64,000 bases of DNA from JBKECP01 sp047974765. Lineage in GTDB: Bacteria > Pseudomonadota > Gammaproteobacteria > Pseudomonadales > Halieaceae. A program made the position numbers and the translations under genes. Shown piece after piece: positions 1 through 8,963 of the stretch (within the stretch, counting starts at the first letter, position 1; each line of letters begins with the position of its first letter). The notes under the pieces were generated by a model, which was not told the origin of the DNA, searched no databases, and saw nothing but the letters and a program-made list of their open reading frames with translations. Location of the stretch: NCBI GenBank assembly GCA_047974765.1, contig JBKECP010000022.1, positions 68,788 to 132,787 of the forward strand. Reading direction: 5' to 3'.

Positions 1-320
1 TCAACTTTATCACGCAGTACTTGTAATTCATCACTGTGGGATGAGCGCTGTAAACGGAAGTTCTCGCGGACTCTATTAATACGTTCTTCAACAGAATGTC
101 TGGCTTCCTGACTGGCTGAAAACGCACTGCGGGCCTCTTCTTCAAGTGCTGCACCGGCCTTGACCAGATCCTTGAACAGCCTGGGAGTTTCTACACCGGC
201 CCTCTCAAGGCGGTCCTGGGCCTCGTCAACGGCCCGACCGTAAGCGCCGACACCAGCCAGCCAGATATTTTTGGCAAATTCACTTGCCTTGTCGGCAACT
301 TTGTTCTTGTCGTCTGTCAT
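1..320 (-). CDS. Phasin family protein (3' end outside window)
   Basis: The gene runs leftward out of the window, so only about 106 N-terminal residues are visible. They begin MTDDKNKVADKASEFAKNIW and continue with a phasin-type stretch (WLAGVGAYGRAVDEAQ) followed by a charged, probably coiled-coil region. Phasins coat polyhydroxyalkanoate (PHA) granules and control their size and number. A second phasin lies directly upstream on the same strand, separated by a strong terminator, so the two are probably separate transcription units. The ATG at 318-320 is the only reasonable start seen. The PHA role is inferred from the family; no PHA synthase is in the window. Confidence 0.75.
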   Translation of the reverse strand, partial: MTDDKNKVADKASEFAKNIWLAGVGAYGRAVDEAQDRLERAGVETPRLFKDLVKAGAALEEEARSAFSASQEARHSVEERINRVRENFRLQRSSHSDELQVLRDKV

Positions 321-437
321 GGTGATTTGTCCACCAATGTTGTCATATCCAGATGATATTAAAGCAGACAAGCATGAATGAGAGGAAGAGCTTTGTGGCT
401 CTATGTTTTTGACTGTAAGCAGGCGGTGTTAAAAGTA

Positions 438-463
438 TAAAAAAAAGGGTCACAATGTGACCC
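438..463 (-). terminator. Rho-independent terminator of the phasin gene at 508-1071
   Basis: An 8-bp perfect stem (GGGTCACA / TGTGACCC, 447-454 and 456-463) is followed, read on the minus strand, by an unbroken run of T from the A tract just left of it. It lies about 45 nt past the stop codon of the upstream phasin gene. Confidence 0.8.
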
Positions 464-507
464 CTTGCAAAGCTCCCTGAAAGTCAGGGATAAGCGTAAC
501 AATCGCC

Positions 508-1071
508 TCAGGCGGCTTTACGGCTGATAGACTGCTTCAGTTCGGCAAAACGTACACGGGCTTCTTCCAGCTTGGCTTCCAGCGTCTTGCGATCGGTCAG
601 GCTGTCCAGAGTTGGCAGTTCGATATCGTCCAGGGCGTCACGGGCTTCGGCTTCAACTTTCTCGCCGCGCTTGACCAGTTCTTCGTACAGATCGGCAGCC
701 TGGTTGCGACGGGCTTCAACTCTATCGGCTAGAATGCTGAATTGCTCTTGAGCCTGGTCGAAAGCCATACCGTAAAAGCCCAGGCTGGCCAGGAATGCTT
801 TGCGGCCTGCTTCCTGGGCGCGCTTGGCAACTTTTTGGGCAGATTTTTCAGCTTCATCAAAAGATTTTTCAGCTTTACGAGCAGCTTTGCGCACGTCACG
901 CTCAACAGCGGCAGCGCGATTTTCTACTGAACGCATGGTAGAGCGGACGGTGGATTTTTCAGTCGTAGTGCGCTTGGCAGCTGTTTTGCGCTTGGCTGGA
1001 GCCTTGCGGGTAGTTGTTTTGCGCTTGGGTGCACTTGTTTTGGTGGTGGTGCTCTTGATAGCTTCAGCCAT
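508..1071 (-). CDS. PhaF-type phasin with a histone-like basic N terminus
   Basis: The protein has 187 aa. Residues 1-40 are a Lys/Ala/Thr/Arg-rich tail with AKRK and AAKR repeats like histone H1 or PhaF, which can bind DNA. Residues 45-187 are a phasin domain (LASLGFYGMAFDQAQEQF near 95) with long amphipathic helices. In pseudomonads PhaF carries its basic tail at the C terminus; here it is N-terminal. The likely role is coating PHA granules and tethering them to the nucleoid for even partitioning. A GGAG-like ribosome binding site precedes the ATG. The family call is firm; DNA binding is inferred from composition. Confidence 0.8.
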   Translation of the reverse strand: MAEAIKSTTTKTSAPKRKTTTRKAPAKRKTAAKRTTTEKSTVRSTMRSVENRAAAVERDVRKAARKAEKSFDEAEKSAQKVAKRAQEAGRKAFLASLGFYGMAFDQAQEQFSILADRVEARRNQAADLYEELVKRGEKVEAEARDALDDIELPTLDSLTDRKTLEAKLEEARVRFAELKQSISRKAA

Positions 1072-1608
1072 GTTTTCTACTCCAGTCAGTCGGTTTAGGT
1101 TGTTGTGTGGGACTGTGGTCCCTTCAGGGTGTGAGTAGATTACGCTGGAAAATTAGAATAAACATACTAGAAAACTGTCTACTATTAGGCTGCTCCTTCT
1201 GAACACCTTGATTATTGCCCTGTAAAGTTGGCGGAACTTGCGAGATTCCTGGGTTTTACAGGGCTTACAGTCAACTTCGTCGACGCAGGAATACCTGTGT
1301 GCTGTATTGGCCCGACAATTTATGTGCCGGGCTAATAATCCCAGAATCCGTAGTTGGACGTGCCCAATGGTGCTGTAATTGGTGTGTCAGGTAAGGCGGA
1401 GCAACGCTGCCTGACGCGCCGAGTGCAGTACCAGTGTGTAGCGTTTTCATCCGGAAGGTGAGTGCGATCAAAGACCAAAATGCCAGTATCCTTACGACTT
1501 TCAAGAAGAAAACAAGTGCTCAACTGCGGAATCTGGGATAATTGGTGTAATGCAATAAATGCGGTGCCATGAAATAGTGGTGCTGCTCAGTCGACCTGGC
1601 TGTAACTA
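1072..1608. other. Non-coding stretch between phasin and pckA
   Basis: No credible gene was found; the short ORFs here have no recognisable protein character and no good ribosome binding site. The stretch holds a 10-bp perfect inverted repeat (GCCCTGTAAA at 1217-1226, TTTACAGGGC at 1255-1264) around a 28-nt loop. It must also contain the promoter of the phasin gene, but no clear -35/-10 pair could be fixed. Confidence 0.4.
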
Positions 1609-1645
1609 TCTAATAAAAAGGGTTCGCCAGCTGACGAACCCTTTA
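1609..1645 (-). terminator. Rho-independent terminator of pckA
   Basis: A stem of about 9-10 bp (AAGGGTTCG / CGAACCCTT, 1618-1626 and 1635-1643) is followed on the minus strand by TTTTTATT. It sits about 20 nt past the pckA stop codon. Confidence 0.8.
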
Positions 1646-1665
1646 AGTGCGATGTTTTATCTGGC

Positions 1666-3231
1666 TCAGTTGATTTTCGGGCCCGCTGCAAGAATCGCCT
1701 CGGAGGCATCAAATTTGGCAATATTATCGGTGAATAAGGCGGCCAGCTTGCGTGCCTGATCATCGTAGGCAGCACTGTCTCCCCAGCTTTTGCGCGGATC
1801 GATATATTGGGGGTCGACGCCGGGAATTGCTGTTGGGAAGTCCAGGTTGAGAATATCCAAGTGTCCGGTCGGGGCGTTCAGCAAGACACCACTTTGGGCT
1901 GCTGCCACCACCGCGCGGGTAACCGGGATGGGAAAGCGGGCACCACTGCCACCGGGGGCGCCGGAGCCACCGGTCCAGCCGGTATTAATCAGATAGACAT
2001 GGCTGCCAAAGTCCTCGATGCGCTTCATCAGCAGCTCGGCATAATCACTGGCAGGGCGTGGCATGAAAGGGGCGCCGAAGCAGGTTGAGAAGGTTGGGTG
2101 AATACCCGCCTCTGCGCCCAGCTCGGTAGAGCCAACGCGGGCGGTGTAGCCGGACAGGAAGTGGAAGGCGGCCGCTTCCTTGCTCAGGATGGAGATCGGG
2201 GGCAGCACACCGGATACATCACAGGTCAGGAAGATGACACACTGGGGTTCGCCGCCGGAGTTGGTTGCGGTGCGCTTGTCGACATGCTCCAGTGGATAGC
2301 AGCAGCGGCCATTCTCAGTCAGGCTGGTGTCGCAGTAATCAGCGTGACGCTGCTCATCCAGAACAACATTCTCGATAATACTGCCAAAGCGGATGGCGTC
2401 CCAGATAATGGGTTCGTTTTTCTGGCTCAGGTCAATCGTTTTAGCATAGCAGCCACCTTCGATATTGAAGACGGACCCCTTGGACCAGCCGTGTTCGTCA
2501 TCGCCGATAAGGTAGCGTTCAGGATCAGCTGAAAGGGTGGTTTTACCTGTGCCGGACAGGCCGAAGAAGAGGGTGGTGTCGCCATCGTCGCCAACATTGG
2601 CAGAGCAGTGCATTGGCATTACGTCTTTTTCCGGCAGCAGGAAATTTTGTACCGAAAACATGGCTTTTTTCATTTCGCCCGCATAGCGCATACCGGCAAT
2701 CAAAACTCTGCGGCGGGCAAAGTTCAGGATAACCACGCCATCTGAGTGGGTACCGTCACGCTCCGGGTCACAGACAAAGCCTGCACAGTTGAGAATGGTC
2801 CACTCCGGTTTGCGGCCAGCATTATACTGACTCGGGCGAATGAACATATTGCGGCCAAAGAGATTCTGCCAGGCTGTTTCGGTAATGACTTTAACCGGCA
2901 GGTAGTGGTCACTGTGCTCTCCCACATGCAGTTGGGAGACAAAACGGTCGCGTTCGGCAATATAGGATTCGACACGATCCCACAGGGCGTCAAACTGATC
3001 GGTGTCAAAGGGGCGGTTGACGGCACCCCAGTCAATACTGTCCTCTGTACTGGCTTCACGAACAATAAAACGATCGGCTGGTGAGCGGCCGGTGCGGTTG
3101 CCCGTTACGACCCGCAGTGCGCCGGTATCGGCCAAAATGCCTTCACCCCGTCGCAGGGATTCTTCAATCAATTGGGAAGCGCTCAGATCTGTATATTCCT
3201 GAGGGGTTTGTATATCGTCTTCAGCGGTCAT
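1666..3231 (-). CDS. pckA: Phosphoenolpyruvate carboxykinase (ATP)
   Basis: This enzyme converts oxaloacetate and ATP to phosphoenolpyruvate, ADP and CO2, the entry step of gluconeogenesis. The sequence has the ATP-type P-loop GLSGTGKTTLSAD, the metal and substrate region RFGSIIENVVLD, and the adenine-site motif INTGWTGGSGAPGG in the form common in pseudomonads and relatives. About 521 aa is normal for the family. A TTG 18 nt further upstream is possible, but the ATG at 3229-3231 has AGGA seven bases ahead and is preferred. The gene stands alone, with its own terminator. Cytosolic. Confidence 0.95.
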   Translation of the reverse strand: MTAEDDIQTPQEYTDLSASQLIEESLRRGEGILADTGALRVVTGNRTGRSPADRFIVREASTEDSIDWGAVNRPFDTDQFDALWDRVESYIAERDRFVSQLHVGEHSDHYLPVKVITETAWQNLFGRNMFIRPSQYNAGRKPEWTILNCAGFVCDPERDGTHSDGVVILNFARRRVLIAGMRYAGEMKKAMFSVQNFLLPEKDVMPMHCSANVGDDGDTTLFFGLSGTGKTTLSADPERYLIGDDEHGWSKGSVFNIEGGCYAKTIDLSQKNEPIIWDAIRFGSIIENVVLDEQRHADYCDTSLTENGRCCYPLEHVDKRTATNSGGEPQCVIFLTCDVSGVLPPISILSKEAAAFHFLSGYTARVGSTELGAEAGIHPTFSTCFGAPFMPRPASDYAELLMKRIEDFGSHVYLINTGWTGGSGAPGGSGARFPIPVTRAVVAAAQSGVLLNAPTGHLDILNLDFPTAIPGVDPQYIDPRKSWGDSAAYDDQARKLAALFTDNIAKFDASEAILAAGPKIN

Positions 3232-3387
3232 GGTCTGTCCTGTTGTCAACGGCGTGAGCCAGCACTGGCCTGGCTGGCCTCTCTAATTGCGTTTTGAGGG
3301 GTGCTAATTATGTCAGAATCAGGGCGGGATGCGAACTGAAAAGCGGCAAAGATGGAAAGTTACCGCAGGCTCAATATATTACCGAAA

Positions 3388-3407
3388 CTGGCAGATTTTG
3401 CTGCCAG
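3388..3407 (-). terminator. Hairpin downstream of hslO, possible terminator
   Basis: A 7-bp perfect stem (CTGGCAG / CTGCCAG) lies 24 nt past the hslO stop. The U tract on the minus strand is poor (TTTCGG), so termination here is only likely. Confidence 0.4.
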
Positions 3408-3430
3408 ATTGGGGCTGAAGAAGTCGAAAA

Positions 3431-4321
3431 TTAGTGGACAGTCACGTTGTCTGTGTCCAGAAGGTGGTCCAGTTCATCGGCCTGGAACTGATAGCGGTTA
3501 TTACAGAACTCGCAATCCATGATGACTGAGCCCTGCTCTTCAATGATCGAAGCCACCTCCTGGGCGCCAATCGAAGTGAGTGCTGCCAGTGTTCTTTCCC
3601 GGGAGCAGGTGCATTCAAAGCGTATTGGCTGGCTGTCAAAGAGCTGGATGGTTTCCTCGGCAAACAGGCGCTGCAGGATATCCTGCGGCAGTAATTCCAG
3701 CAGCTCACTTGTTGAGATGGTTTGGCCAAGAGCACAGGCCTGCTCCCATTGTCGGGTGCGCTCAAGCGGGTTTTGTACCCGGTTTGGGGGCAGCTGCTGC
3801 AGCAGCATGCCTGCCGCACGGGATTCGTCGGTGCCAAGCCAGAGTCGGGTTGATAATTGTTCTGACTGCTCGAAATAATGATCCAGGCAGCTTGCCAGTG
3901 AATCCCCGTCCAGGGGGACAACCCCTTGGTAGCGCTGCCCACTGTCTGGCTCGATAGTGATTGCCAGATGACCATCCCGAAGTAATTGTTCAAATTGTTC
4001 CGCAGTGGCATTCTGGGCGCCGCGGGCAATACCCCGAATGCCGAGATTGCTGCTGCATTCGGCCATTAGAAGTGGTATCTGCCCATTGCTGCGAGCCTGT
4101 AGTACCAGCCTGCCATCAAACTTTAAGGTAGTGCTGAGCAAAACGGCTGCTGCCAGAAACTCGCCCAGCAATGCGCGCACCCCCGGGCTGTATTCATGTA
4201 GTGCCAGCAGCTCGCGGTATGCCTTATCCAGTTGCACAATTTCACCGCGCAAATCGGCGTTTTCAAAAACAAAGCGCTGGGTGGCATCTGATGTGGCTTT
4301 TGCAGGGATATTACCGTTCAT
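3431..4321 (-). CDS. hslO: Redox-regulated chaperone Hsp33
   Basis: Hsp33 is a cytosolic holdase chaperone switched on by oxidation. The 296-aa protein has the N-terminal Hsp33 fold (FVFENADLRGEIVQLDKAY) and the C-terminal zinc redox switch: Cys-x-Cys in FECTCSRER and Cys-x-x-Cys in DCEFCNNRYQF. All four zinc cysteines are present, so a working switch is expected. The N-terminal ATG at 4319-4321 fits the family start. It is next to pckA on the same strand, as in many gammaproteobacteria, but the 199-bp gap suggests separate promoters. Confidence 0.95.
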   Translation of the reverse strand: MNGNIPAKATSDATQRFVFENADLRGEIVQLDKAYRELLALHEYSPGVRALLGEFLAAAVLLSTTLKFDGRLVLQARSNGQIPLLMAECSSNLGIRGIARGAQNATAEQFEQLLRDGHLAITIEPDSGQRYQGVVPLDGDSLASCLDHYFEQSEQLSTRLWLGTDESRAAGMLLQQLPPNRVQNPLERTRQWEQACALGQTISTSELLELLPQDILQRLFAEETIQLFDSQPIRFECTCSRERTLAALTSIGAQEVASIIEEQGSVIMDCEFCNNRYQFQADELDHLLDTDNVTVH

Positions 4322-4528
4322 TGCTATGTCTGTATCTCCATATAGTTTGCGAAAGATGAATGTCGTTTATGCCTGCTGGCGCAGACTGAATGTGGGGTCG
4401 CGCAAGCGAAATTCAAGCTTTTGACGGGGTTTGTGCAGGGCAGTTGTGGTGCATTGTCTAGTGGCCTGATTGTGTGCGCCATAAGGCTGCTTGATCTATA
4501 CTCGCCAAAAATTCAAGAGGAATGGTCT

Positions 4529-4804
4529 GTGGCCGGATTTCAACTGAGCAAGCCCTACACAATGCCGCGAGAAGAATTGCGAGAGGCAGCGCAGGGTTTG
4601 GCAAGGCAACTGGAAAAACAGCACGGTGTACGTTCGAGTTGGCAAGGTGACACGGTGAGCATCAAGGGTTCTGGTGTCGATGGCAAGTTATCGATTGAAG
4701 ATGATGTGGTTGATGTGTCTGTGCGGCTTGGCTTGCTGGCATCGGCTTTTCAGGGGATGTTGAAGGCAGAGGTACAGCGCTATCTTGATGAGCATGTCAC
4801 CTGA
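4529..4804 (+). CDS. Polyhydroxyalkanoic acid system (PHA_gran_rgn-type) family protein
   Basis: This small protein of 91 aa resembles a family annotated as polyhydroxyalkanoic acid system proteins, found with PHA genes and elsewhere. Visible family traits are the N-terminal FQLSKPYTMPREEL, the central WQGDTVSIKGSGVDGKLSI and the C-terminal LLASAFQGMLKAEVQRYLDE. The frame is open further upstream, but GTG at 4529 has GAGG eight bases ahead and fits the family length of about 90 aa. It is cytosolic, with no known enzyme motif. Its presence with two phasins supports a PHA-storing organism. The biochemical role is not known. Confidence 0.7.
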   Translation: MAGFQLSKPYTMPREELREAAQGLARQLEKQHGVRSSWQGDTVSIKGSGVDGKLSIEDDVVDVSVRLGLLASAFQGMLKAEVQRYLDEHVT

Positions 4805-4812
4805 TATTAATT

Positions 4813-5006
4813 TGATATTAACCCGGCAAGCTTTTAGCCGAATAAATAAGCGGCACATGGATGTATGGATGTGCCGCAGGCTGTAAGTCTGCGCGAGTCC
4901 ATGAAAATCAAGGGATTTCACAAATTCCGCTGATTTTCAGGGGCGACCGACTATCAAATAGTATAGTGAAGGATTCATCTATTTGATGGCCAGGTTGATA
5001 GTGCGG
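4813..5006 (+). repeat. Dispersed repeat, copy A
   Basis: This is one of three copies in the window (others 18617-18798 and, inverted, 62383-62557). It starts with TTAACCCGGCAAGCTTTTAG about 10 nt after the stop of the PHA-system gene. It contains three hairpins in series: GCGGCACAT/ATGTGCCGC; TGAAAATCA/TGATTTTCA; and ATCAAATAG (4953-4961)/CTATTTGAT (4979-4987). It ends near GGTTGATAGTGCGG. It has no coding capacity. Confidence 0.75.
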
Positions 5007-5016
5007 ACAGACTTGT

Positions 5017-6114
5017 CTATACCGGCAATTTACCCGGAGATTGGCTTAAAATAGTGACTCCTGCCAGCGGATTGGTATTGTTCAATAGCGTATGAAATTC
5101 TTCTGCAAGTGCCATGCTGCGTTGTATACAGCACTGCCAACAGGCGATGCGTTCATCCTCTGACAACTGTGTGAAGTCCTGTCGGTCAGGAATTTTGCTG
5201 TAGGGCAGCTTCGCTATGAAGTCATCACTTGGGCACAGTAAAACCAGGCGTTCAGTGGTCTGCCGGATCAGTGGCGGGCTGCGCCAGGGGAGAAATTTAT
5301 CAAACCAGCCAGGCGTGATGCTTGCGCGAAAGTGGGGGTAAAGTATCAGTCCGTCACCACCAATTTCCTGAAGATTGAAGTGATAGTCTATGATGCCGCC
5401 ATCCCAGTATTGACCAGGTGCCGCACCGGTGATATTGCGTTCGCCAGTGAGCACAAAGGGAATGGCGCCGCTGGCGTGCAGTACTGCTGACAGATTGTCT
5501 GCACTTAGACGGGAGTAGCAGGTATCAAAGCCTGGTAGGTGTAATGCCCGATCCGGCTTGTCGTGGCTGTGAAAGACACTGCGCTGAAAAGCGCTTGCCA
5601 GCAGTCGTCGGTGTGCGGTATTGGCAAGTGCGGCAAGCGCCATGGACGGTCCCAGGACAGCTGGTTTGCGCGAACCCGCCGGGCCACGTCCTCTGGCCGT
5701 AACAATATGGCTGTTTATCCGGTGGTTGGCGACAGCGGCGGCTGCGCCGTTTGGGCCCAGCATCTGTTTAATGATGCTCTTGCTGCTACGACTGATTTCA
5801 TCGGTGTCAGGGCGGAGTGAAAAATGTTGGTGCAGGTAGCCCTGCTCCAGCCGGGTAATAGCGGCTGCCGGATCAGGCAGCGCCAGGCAGATATTGCGCC
5901 AGGAGCCAATAGACGAGCCGATTGTGCTCAGAGCTTGATTGCTGCGCTGTAGAAAATCACCAAATAACAGGCGGTCGAGCTGGCTGAGTACAAACCATTT
6001 GGGTCCGCCAGAAGCGCCTATAAGCACTTTGAACAGATCGGCTTGCCAGCCTTCGCGGGCAATATGCCTGGCGGCGCTGGCGCCCATATAAATGGAAAGT
6101 GCTTGCGGTGCCAC
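5017..6114 (-). CDS. Patatin-like phospholipase family protein
   Basis: This is a predicted serine lipid acyl hydrolase of 365 aa. The oxyanion-hole glycine motif is GASGGPKWF (33-41), the nucleophile elbow is GSSIG (Ser68), and the Asp of the catalytic dyad sits in WDGGIIDYHF in the C-terminal half. The start is GTG at 6112-6114, giving MAPQALSIYMGAS, which matches the family N terminus; a later ATG would cut into the domain. No signal peptide is seen, so it is probably cytosolic. Substrate unknown: phospholipid turnover or PHA/lipid metabolism are both possible. Confidence 0.8.
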   Translation of the reverse strand: MAPQALSIYMGASAARHIAREGWQADLFKVLIGASGGPKWFVLSQLDRLLFGDFLQRSNQALSTIGSSIGSWRNICLALPDPAAAITRLEQGYLHQHFSLRPDTDEISRSSKSIIKQMLGPNGAAAAVANHRINSHIVTARGRGPAGSRKPAVLGPSMALAALANTAHRRLLASAFQRSVFHSHDKPDRALHLPGFDTCYSRLSADNLSAVLHASGAIPFVLTGERNITGAAPGQYWDGGIIDYHFNLQEIGGDGLILYPHFRASITPGWFDKFLPWRSPPLIRQTTERLVLLCPSDDFIAKLPYSKIPDRQDFTQLSEDERIACWQCCIQRSMALAEEFHTLLNNTNPLAGVTILSQSPGKLPV

Positions 6115-6159
6115 GGTTGTTGTCTCTTGCTCTTTTTATGTTTCAAATGACGCAGACAT

Positions 6160-6188
6160 AAAAAAACCGGCACAGAGCCGGCTTTTTT
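6160..6188 (-). terminator. Terminator of rpsT
   Basis: Stem GCCGG / CCGGC is flanked by A6 and T6 tracts, giving a symmetrical terminator about 20 nt past the rpsT stop. It could also work on the plus strand, where there is no gene to end. Confidence 0.85.
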
Positions 6189-6208
6189 ATGTCGTATGAG
6201 AATCCGCT

Positions 6209-6475
6209 TCAGGCAGCGAGCGCCTTGATTTTGCTGCTCAGGCGACTCTTGTGACGAGCGGCCTTGTTTTTGTGGATAATGCCTTTGTCAGCCATGCGAT
6301 CAATGACAGGAACAGCGGCTGCGTAGGCAGCTTTGGCCTGTTCTGCATCGCCAGTGCCAACGGCTGCGATAACTTTCTTAATCTGTGTGCGCACCAGGGA
6401 GCGCAGGCTCGCATTGTGGCTGCGACGTTTTTCGGCCTGACGGGCACGCTTTTTGGCTTGTGCTGAATTGGCCAC
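6209..6475 (-). CDS. rpsT: 30S ribosomal protein S20
   Basis: S20 is a primary 16S rRNA-binding protein of the small subunit. The 88-aa product starts (V/M)ANSAQAKKRARQAEKRRSHN and ends KSRLSSKIKALAA, typical for the family. The frame is open further upstream, but GTG at 6473-6475 with GAGGA ahead gives the standard length. S20 genes often use a non-AUG start, linked in E. coli to autoregulation; that may hold here too. It is monocistronic with its own terminator. Confidence 0.97.
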   Translation of the reverse strand: MANSAQAKKRARQAEKRRSHNASLRSLVRTQIKKVIAAVGTGDAEQAKAAYAAAVPVIDRMADKGIIHKNKAARHKSRLSSKIKALAA

Positions 6476-6684
6476 GGTGATCGTCCTCTTGAAGTCAAAA
6501 TTTAAAGAGGCGCGATTATTCACATTCGATGCTGCCTTGTCAATACTCGATTCTACGGATCTGTTGCTGCGCCATTATTGCAGCACTATACGGCCCGGTA
6601 GGTGCAATTGCGGTTAAGATAGCCATGTTTACTTAGCTGTACTGCAATTATCCGTCTGCTGGCCGCAGACCATGGGAGACAATT

Positions 6685-7740
6685 ATGTTGCTTGGCAATA
6701 CCGTAACTATCTGGCGGGCATCCCGGGAGGGTGATTACCATCTGGAGTGGCAGGTGAGTCAACCGGGAACAAATGTCAATGTGGAAGTGCTTGCCGAAGA
6801 TGGCAAACAACTTGCTGAACACGGCAATGCTACCCGGCTCAGCGGTCTGGCCAGGGGGAAGCGCCATTATTTTCGCCTCAGTGATCAGTACGGTAATACT
6901 GTAGTGGTGAGTGAACGGCGTCTGGGATTTGATGGCAGCCCCAATTTTCGGGACTTTGGCGGCTATCAAACACAGACAGGTCAGCAGGTGAAGTGGGGCT
7001 CACTGTTTCGCAGTGGCCATCTGGCCGAGCTGACACCGGCAGATATTGCTTTGGTGGATAGTTTGGCGCTGGATCTGGTGTTTGACTTTCGCCGTCCTTT
7101 TGAATTGCAGCAGGACCCTTCGCGGTTGCCTGTCGGGCGGCAGCCCCGGATATGCCATCTACCAATTGAGCCGGGCAATCATTCAGGTTTTATCAATGAA
7201 TTGGCTGGCCCCATTGCCAGTCCGCAGACGATGTTTGATTTTATGGTCACAGTCAATCGGGAACTGGCTTTGGAGGAGGCGCCTGTTTATCGACAGATGT
7301 TTGAAGAAATTCTGGCCCGGGATGATGCCCGCTTTCTGGTGCATTGCTCAGCCGGCAAGGATCGCACCGGCTTTGCAGCGGCAGTGGTACTGCTGGCACT
7401 GGGGGTTTCTGAAGAACATATTTTGCAGGACTATCTGCTGACGGGTCGCTTTTACAATGCCTGGACGGAGGTTGCACGGGTCAAGCAAAAGTATGGTATG
7501 AACCATTCCAGCAGTGAGGCAGTATTGCCTATGCTGCAGGTTGATGAGGCCTATCTGGGTGCAGCATTGACCCTTATTCGTGATGATTTTTCCAGTGTTG
7601 ATACTTATTTGTTTGAGGTTATGGGGCTGGGGTTGCCGGAACTGGCTGAACTGCGTCACCGCTACTTGCTGGATGCCGGTTCTTCGCCTGTTATACCCGC
7701 GCGGGATTCGGTCACAGGTGTTGATGACGACCGTGGTTAA
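6685..7740 (+). CDS. Tyrosine-protein phosphatase (Tyr_phosphatase3 family)
   Basis: The protein has 351 aa. The P-loop signature HCSAGKDRTGF is near residue 220, with the catalytic Cys and Arg intact. Upstream lie the family motifs NFRDFGGYQT (near 88) and LFRSGHL (near 107), and DFRRPFE. An N-terminal segment of about 80 residues (beta-rich, fibronectin-like in appearance) precedes the phosphatase domain. Such enzymes act on phosphotyrosine proteins or phosphoinositides; the substrate here cannot be told. No signal peptide. The next gene, an acyltransferase, follows by about 60 nt on the same strand. Confidence 0.85.
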   Translation: MLLGNTVTIWRASREGDYHLEWQVSQPGTNVNVEVLAEDGKQLAEHGNATRLSGLARGKRHYFRLSDQYGNTVVVSERRLGFDGSPNFRDFGGYQTQTGQQVKWGSLFRSGHLAELTPADIALVDSLALDLVFDFRRPFELQQDPSRLPVGRQPRICHLPIEPGNHSGFINELAGPIASPQTMFDFMVTVNRELALEEAPVYRQMFEEILARDDARFLVHCSAGKDRTGFAAAVVLLALGVSEEHILQDYLLTGRFYNAWTEVARVKQKYGMNHSSSEAVLPMLQVDEAYLGAALTLIRDDFSSVDTYLFEVMGLGLPELAELRHRYLLDAGSSPVIPARDSVTGVDDDRG

Positions 7741-7802
7741 TTTGGGTATCGTGTGCCGCTCTGTGCTGACTACTTTTTTTATAATGAATGAGGACTGTGC
7801 GC

Positions 7803-8963
7803 TTGAGTGATCCCTTTGCCGATATTCGCCCTTATCGTGACGACGAAGTTCCTGCGGTATTGGCGCAACTGCTGCATAATCCTGAACTGCTGGATGCACT
7901 GGCAAGCCTGAGTATGGGCCGTCTGGCCAGGTGGGTGCCCTGGCTGTGCCGCCCCCTGGTGCGTTTCTATCTTGCCCGACAGTTGCGGGGGGTGCAGGAT
8001 ATATACGGCATGCAGATGGTCGTCAAAGCCTATATGGACAGGATGATTGCCGATCGTACTGGTGGTTTTACTGTGTCTGGTCTGGAGCAGCTCGATGCGG
8101 GGCGGCCTTATCTGTTTATGAGTAATCACCGCGATATCGCCATGGATCCGGCCTTTACTAATTACGCACTCAATCAAGGCGGGCGTGATACTGTGCGCAT
8201 TGCTATTGGCGACAACCTGCTGACCAAACCCTGGGTGTCTGATTTAATGCGGCTCAACAAGAGCTTTATTGTCAAACGCTCCGTCAGTGGTCCACGGGAA
8301 CTGTTGGCGGCCTCTAAAAAACTGTCGGAGTATATTCGTCACAGTCTGTTGCAGGAAAACTCACCTATATGGATTGCCCAGCGTGAAGGGCGTGCCAAGG
8401 ATGGCATCGATCGCACCGAGCCAGCCGTTTTGAAAATGTTGTCGATGAGTCGTGACAAGCAGGCCTCCACTTTATCCCGGCATATTCGTGAGCTGGGTAT
8501 TGTGCCGGTATCCATCGCCTATGAGGTGGACCCCTGTGATGCGCTCAAGGCCCGTGAGCTTTATCAGCGCGCTACCACTGGCAGTTATATAAAATCTGAG
8601 CAGGAGGACGTGTCTTCTATTGGCCGTGGTATCAGTGGTCAAAAGGGGCGGGTACATGTGTCCTTTGGTACAGCGCTGGCAGGTGAGTATGAAACCGCCG
8701 ATGATATTGCGCGTGCAGTAGATGAGCAGATTATCAGCCTGTACTGTCTGCACCCGACCAACCTCTATGCTTATGAGATGCTCAATGGGCACAAGCCGGA
8801 ACTGCCGACAAATGTCTGTCAGGAGGCGGGAGAGTGGTCACGAAAAGCTTTCGTGGCTCGCATAGAAGCCATGCCCGAAGAGCATCGCGCCTATGCCCTT
8901 GGTATTTATGCCAATGCAGTTGTTGGCAAGCTGGCTTTGGCTGACCAGCATTCCTCTTGCTGA
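7803..8963 (+). CDS. PlsC-like 1-acyl-glycerol-3-phosphate acyltransferase family protein
   Basis: A PlsC-superfamily acyltransferase of about 386 aa. The catalytic HX4D motif is NHRDIAMD near residue 108; downstream are KRSVSGPRE and the acceptor-binding-like WIAQREGRAKDG. The likely role is transfer of an acyl chain to a lysolipid or another lipid acceptor at the inner face of the membrane. ATG at 7788 has no ribosome binding site, whereas TTG at 7803 has AGGA eight bases ahead and gives MSDPFADIRPYRDDEV; TTG is preferred. The 3' end overlaps the helicase gene by 7 nt, implying coupling. Confidence 0.75.
   Translation: MSDPFADIRPYRDDEVPAVLAQLLHNPELLDALASLSMGRLARWVPWLCRPLVRFYLARQLRGVQDIYGMQMVVKAYMDRMIADRTGGFTVSGLEQLDAGRPYLFMSNHRDIAMDPAFTNYALNQGGRDTVRIAIGDNLLTKPWVSDLMRLNKSFIVKRSVSGPRELLAASKKLSEYIRHSLLQENSPIWIAQREGRAKDGIDRTEPAVLKMLSMSRDKQASTLSRHIRELGIVPVSIAYEVDPCDALKARELYQRATTGSYIKSEQEDVSSIGRGISGQKGRVHVSFGTALAGEYETADDIARAVDEQIISLYCLHPTNLYAYEMLNGHKPELPTNVCQEAGEWSRKAFVARIEAMPEEHRAYALGIYANAVVGKLALADQHSSC

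Noticed and set aside
1271..1523. Two overlapping short minus-strand open frames between phasin and pckA
   Set aside because: No ribosome binding site, low-complexity composition and no recognisable family.
2098..2532. Open frame of 144 codons on the plus strand
   Set aside because: It lies wholly inside pckA on the other strand and has no protein-like character; it is a shadow of the real gene.
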